Below, piece by piece: positions 61,086-64,000 of a DNA stretch of 64,000 bases. Numbering within the stretch: position 1 is the stretch's first letter; each line of letters starts with the position of its first letter. Below the pieces are notes generated by a model, which worked only from the letters and a program-made list of their open reading frames with translations, had not been told where the DNA came from and did no database searches. The position numbers were made by a program, and so were the translations under genes. Source of the stretch: SIAQ01 sp963767835 (GTDB lineage: Bacteria > Planctomycetota > Planctomycetia > Gemmatales > Gemmataceae); contig CAVYFY010000019.1 in assembly GCA_963767835.1 (NCBI GenBank), positions 62,001 to 126,000 on the forward strand, read 5' to 3'.

Positions 61086-61107
61086 GGGACCGGAAAGGGC
61101 ACGCCTC

Positions 61108-61677
61108 ATGATCCTCGAGGGCATCGTCACGACGATCTCCGCGGCGGGCGAGATGAATATCGCTCCGATGGGGCCGCGCGTCGATGCCGACATGCGGCGA
61201 TTTCTGTTGCGGCCATTCAACACGGCGCAGACGTATCGCAATTTGCGCGACCACCCCGAAGGGGTCCTGCACGTGACCGACGATGTCTTGATGTTGGCGA
61301 AGGCGGCGCTCGGCAAGCTGGAGGTGATGCCCGCCTTGACGCCGGTGCGCAAGGTACGCGGCTGGGTGCTGGCCGATGCGTGCCGCTTTTACGAATTCCG
61401 CGTCCTCGGCATGGACGACGGGCAGGAGCGCGTCAGCATCGACGCGGAGGTCGTGCATCGCGAGACGCTGCGCGAATTCTTCGGCTTCAATCGCGCCAAG
61501 CACGCCGTCGTCGAGGCCGCGATTCTGGCGACGCGCATCGGCATCTTGCCGCTCGCGGAGATTGAAGCGGATTTTCGTAAGCTGGCGGTGATCGTGCACA
61601 AGACTGGGGGAAGCCAGGAAACGGAAGCGTTTGCGTTTTTGCAGGACAACCTGGCCCAGGCGAGGGCCAACGGATGA
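61108..61677 (+). CDS. DUF447 protein, H4MPT-associated flavin-fold
   Basis: 189 residues counted from ATG 61108 (MILEGIVTTISAAGEMNIAP). DUF447 has a split-barrel flavin-reductase-like fold and occurs in H4MPT/methanofuran gene clusters of bacteria and archaea. Visible: FLLRPFNTAQTYRNLRDHPE, GVLHVTDDVLMLAKAALG, VRKVRGWVLADACRFYEFRV and REFFGFNRAKHAVVEAAILA. The frame is open upstream through the repeat into pabB. It overlaps the next gene by ATGA. Precise reaction unknown. Confidence 0.82.
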   Translation: MILEGIVTTISAAGEMNIAPMGPRVDADMRRFLLRPFNTAQTYRNLRDHPEGVLHVTDDVLMLAKAALGKLEVMPALTPVRKVRGWVLADACRFYEFRVLGMDDGQERVSIDAEVVHRETLREFFGFNRAKHAVVEAAILATRIGILPLAEIEADFRKLAVIVHKTGGSQETEAFAFLQDNLAQARANG

Positions 61678-62661
61678 TCCGCATTCGCACGCCGAGCCGC
61701 CTGCACTTTGGGCTGTTGTCGCTGCCGTCGGACGAAGCTGCCGGCTGGCCGACGCATGACGCGAGTGCGGCGTTGCCGCGCCGGCATTTCGGCGGCGCGG
61801 GGCTGATGATCGAACGGCCCGGCATCGATTTAACGGTCGAACCCGCGGCGTCCTGGTCGGCGGATGGCCCCGGGGCGGAGCGGGCGCTCGCTTTCGCGCA
61901 GCGCTGCAGCACGGCGGCGGGCATCACCGGTTCCTTCCATGTGCGCATCGCCGCCGCCGCTCCGGAACATGCGGGGCTGGGCACGGGGACGCAGCTCGGC
62001 CTGGCGGTCGCCCGCGCCCTCGCCGAAATCACCCAGCAAAAGGATCGCGATGCCGTCACGCTGGCCCAGCTGGTCGGCCGCGGACGGCGTTCGGCGCTCG
62101 GCGTACACGGATTCGCGGCCGGCGGGTTCCTGGTCGAAGCGGGCAAGCGCGATCCGGACACAATCGCGCCGCTGGTGGGCCGCTGGGAGTTCCCGGCCGA
62201 ATGGAGCGTCCTCTTGATCGTGCCGCGCGGCAAACAGGGGACGCATGGAACGCGCGAGCTGGACGCCTTCGCCGATTTGTCGCGCCGCCCGGCCGATGAT
62301 CGCACGACGGAGATTCTCAGCCGAATCGTCTTGCTCGGCCTGATCCCCGCCCTGCTCGAACGCGACCTGCCTACTTTCGGCGAGTCGCTCCACGACTTTA
62401 ACCGGCGCGTCGGCACGCTGTTTCAACCCGCGCAAGGCGACATCTACAGCGATCCGCGGCGCGGCCATCATCCAGGCGGTGCGCTCGTTCGGCATCCCCG
62501 GCGTCGGGCAAAGCTCATGGGGGCCGGCGATTTTCGCGATTGTTGCTGCGGATCAAGCGGCGGATTTGCGCGATTGGCTGGTGAGCAAGCAGCAAGTCGC
62601 GCCGGAGGAAATTAACTTGACGCGGGCGTGCCGGCAAGGCGCCGTGATGAACGAGACATGA
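61674..62661 (+). pseudogene. mptG: Beta-ribofuranosylaminobenzene 5'-phosphate synthase, one frameshift
   Basis: ATG 61674 overlaps the DUF447 stop (ATGA). RIRTPSRLHFGLLSL opens the GHMP-like fold; APEHAGLGTGTQLGLAVARA is the phosphate-binding loop; RSALGVHGFAAGGFLVEAG follows. After about 62458 (CGGCGCGGCC) the frame changes to RSFGIPGVGQSSWGPAIFAI and EEINLTRACRQGAV, ending at 62661. Restoring GC gives SDPRRAAIIQAVRSFG. About 329 residues. This enzyme joins p-aminobenzoate and phosphoribosyl pyrophosphate, the first committed step of H4MPT biosynthesis. pabB and DUF447 precede it. Confidence 0.87.
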
Positions 62662-62738
62662 TTGCGATCCGAGGACGAGCTCATGCTGGATTCAGCTGCG
62701 CTACCCCCATGAATCGCATTCGATATGAGGCTTGGGCG

Positions 62739-63380
62739 TTACCAATCGCTGCTGCCGACGCGCTCGAAGGCCTTGCCGACGCCGAGGCGGTAGCAGAGCA
62801 GGTCGAATTGTTCGCGGTGGCTCAGATCGGTTGAATGAAGATGCTCGCCTTCGGTGATCAGCTTCATGCGGTCGTTCTTGGCGATGCCGTGCGCTTTCAT
62901 GACCGCTTCGAATGGCTTCAGGTTGGACGCGTAGACGACCAGGAGCTTATGCTCATCGAACTGCACTTCCATCGGGCCTTCGGTGGACATGATGGCCAGG
63001 CCGGTGCAGCCGTCGTTGAGGAGCAGGTCTTCGTAATCGCAGCAATGGCTCTTAAGGACGGGAAGGTCCATCGCCTCGCGGAAGAGGTCTTCGTGCTGGC
63101 TGCCGGTCGAGTTGTGGCTGGTTTCGAGGACGACATCGACGACATCGCCGAGCGGATCGAGCAGATCGAGGAAGACCTCGAACAGTATTTCGCGGGAAAC
63201 GGCGGCGGCCAGCACGGGAACCGAGAAATTCGCCTTGGCGTCTCGGTAGGTGTCAATCCGATAGCCCTGCTTCGGCACCACTGGCAGGCCAACGGCGGGA
63301 CGGATGGCGTCCGTCAGCCAGAAGTCGCCATAACGATCCACCTGCAGATGATCGGTCATTTTTGTTTCGGTCACGTGCAT
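62739..63380 (-). CDS. Conserved planctomycete protein of unknown function
   Basis: 213 residues from ATG 63380 (MHVTETKMTDHLQVDRYGDF), with GCAGGGT upstream. Strong conserved-looking blocks: DFWLTDAIRPAVGLPVVPKQ, FEVFLDLLDPLGDVVDVVLE, DLPVLKSHCCDYEDLLLNDG, CTGLAIMSTEGPMEVQFDEH and EGEHLHSTDLSHREQFDLLC. Acidic and soluble; no signal peptide. I do not recognise a domain. An alternative start is ATG 63359. It stands alone. Confidence 0.65.
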   Translation of the reverse strand: MHVTETKMTDHLQVDRYGDFWLTDAIRPAVGLPVVPKQGYRIDTYRDAKANFSVPVLAAAVSREILFEVFLDLLDPLGDVVDVVLETSHNSTGSQHEDLFREAMDLPVLKSHCCDYEDLLLNDGCTGLAIMSTEGPMEVQFDEHKLLVVYASNLKPFEAVMKAHGIAKNDRMKLITEGEHLHSTDLSHREQFDLLCYRLGVGKAFERVGSSDW

Positions 63381-63680
63381 ACCCTGCGTTAGTTGGGGAC
63401 ATGTTCTTTCCTGGCACGCGAATCCAGCGTGCCCGCTCCGCCATGCCGGAATTCTTGCGAATTCCGCTACCTCCGACCGCGGCAGGCACGCGGTTGAACA
63501 AACATAGCTTGCGTTTGGCCCCGCGGCCAATGCCTTGCAACAAATTCTATGCGCCGACTTGAGTCAAAATTGAAAATCGTTGCGGTGTGGGCGATTGCGC
63601 CGCTAGGACGCTTGGGCGCAGGCGAATCCGACCCTTCCGGAAGCGCGGGCGGAATCGCTCATTCAGTAGTTCCAAAAGAA
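63381..63680. other. Intergenic region, nothing recognised
   Basis: No coding frame or RNA gene recognised. It includes a likely promoter region for the gene at 63380. Confidence 0.4.
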
Positions 63681-63794
63681 TCTAGCCACGGATGAAACAC
63701 GGATTGAACACGGATAAAAGGCAGAGTGGAAGAAACGAGGATTAACGACCTGCTTCTCATCCGTGTTCCGTCTGTGTTTCATCCGTGGCCTAGA
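63681..63794. repeat. 114-bp MITE-like inverted repeat (CCACGGATG type)
   Basis: GCCACGGATGAAACAC (63685-63700) and GTGTTTCATCCGTGGC (63774-63789) are a perfect 16-bp pair; inner AACACGGAT / ATCCGTGTT copies extend it. Confidence 0.75.
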
Positions 63795-63929
63795 TTTCTG
63801 AAACTACTGACATTGGATTTGCGGCGAATACCGCCGGTTTCGATTGCAATGGTTTGGGATTTTCGCGTAGACTACTGTGGTCGGCGCCGGCTTGGCTGGC
63901 GAAGCCCGGATATCCACGCGGAGGTTGCC

Positions 63930-64000
63930 ATGCGATTTTGCCTCGCTTCCCTCATTGCCCTGGGCCTGTGCACATCCCCGGTCTTCGCGCAGGGCAAGGT
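63930..64000 (+). CDS. Secreted protein, N-terminus only (3' end outside window)
   Basis: ATG 63930 has GGAGGTT just upstream. The first 23 codons encode a signal peptide (RFCLASLIALGLCTSPVFAQ). The rest lies beyond the window, so the function cannot be read. Confidence 0.7.
   Translation, partial: MRFCLASLIALGLCTSPVFAQGK

Larger units (their letters stand above)
59515..61107 (+). pseudogene. pabB: Aminodeoxychorismate synthase component I (PabB/TrpE type), two frameshifts and a repeat insertion
   Basis: Start ATG 59515 (GAAGGT site). The chain begins SHVLATPRTQPCIEPLTGLT; a shift at about 59632 (AGGCGCAGG) leads to LGRYSYVSADPAHFL. A repeat-encoded Pro/Gly/Ser-rich insert of about 35 residues follows. 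The rest is a typical chorismate-binding domain: GAAGMFGYDLCHQFERLP, AGDCFQVNIAQRLM, ETRPIKGTRSRG, IVDLLRNDLGRVCEYGSVRV, FPGGSVTGAPKIRAMEI. A second shift at about 60843 (GGCGCGCGG) precedes YCGCLGWIGFNGDMDTNLLI. No stop separates it from the DUF447 gene. It supplies 4-amino-4-deoxychorismate for p-aminobenzoate, a precursor of H4MPT and folate. Confidence 0.82.

Overview
The window is a bacterial chromosome segment of high GC content, almost certainly from a planctomycete and probably a Gemmata-like one (inference). The evidence is the family content: a DUF1588/DUF1585 protein end and a DUF1552 protein, DUF1571 and DUF6807 proteins, small zinc-ribbon membrane proteins, C-terminal EF-hand secretion-type repeats, many secreted proteins of no known function, and bacterial tetrahydromethanopterin (H4MPT) genes. 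No rRNA, tRNA, CRISPR array or replication origin was recognised.

Layout. 0-5 kb: end of a planctomycete cytochrome-like gene and a DUF1552 gene, with a NucS-like gene, an MNT/HEPN pair and a DUF6932 nucleotidyltransferase module placed between and after them; remnants of further MNT and HEPN genes lie at 4.5-5.0 kb. 5-18 kb: mug, a secreted esterase, a DUF6807 gene, nadB, a HEAT-type zinc-ribbon membrane protein with a collapsed duplicate, a PfkB sugar kinase, a PIN toxin/antitoxin pair, a Tyr-rich secreted protein, a PP2C-type response regulator and a DUF6513 gene. 18-29 kb: a Panacea-type toxin-antitoxin pair, a very large degenerate esterase, a HEAT protein, lipB-lipA with an orphan lipoyl-like domain, an AAA ATPase behind an unusual phased repeat, tmk and holB. 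29-44 kb: pckA, a membrane/TPR protein, an M28 peptidase, a complete ISKra4-type insertion sequence, a DUF1571 protein, an MBL-fold hydrolase, glmS, a second Panacea-like gene, an RsbW-like kinase and an ACT protein. 44-51 kb: a three-gene tripartite efflux operon whose RND pump carries an extra C-terminal domain. 51-64 kb: ftr, lhgO, two REP-associated tyrosine transposases with their palindromes, two paralogous ABC-2 permeases, and pabB-DUF447-mptG.

How genes work together. ftr, the DUF6513 gene, pabB, DUF447 and mptG point to H4MPT-dependent C1 metabolism scattered over three loci. lipB, lipA and the lipoyl-like domain form one overlapping operon, as do the outer-membrane factor, membrane-fusion protein and RND pump. 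Toxin-antitoxin-type or nucleotidyltransferase modules occur in at least five places.

Two cautions. First, at least 13 otherwise well-conserved genes carry a single frameshift, and nearly all the break points fall in a GCGC tract. This looks like a systematic sequencing or consensus problem rather than gene death, so those genes are probably intact in the organism. Second, several families of palindromic repeats are dispersed through the window; some lie inside reading frames (holB, the MBL hydrolase, pabB) and some supply stop codons or join genes.
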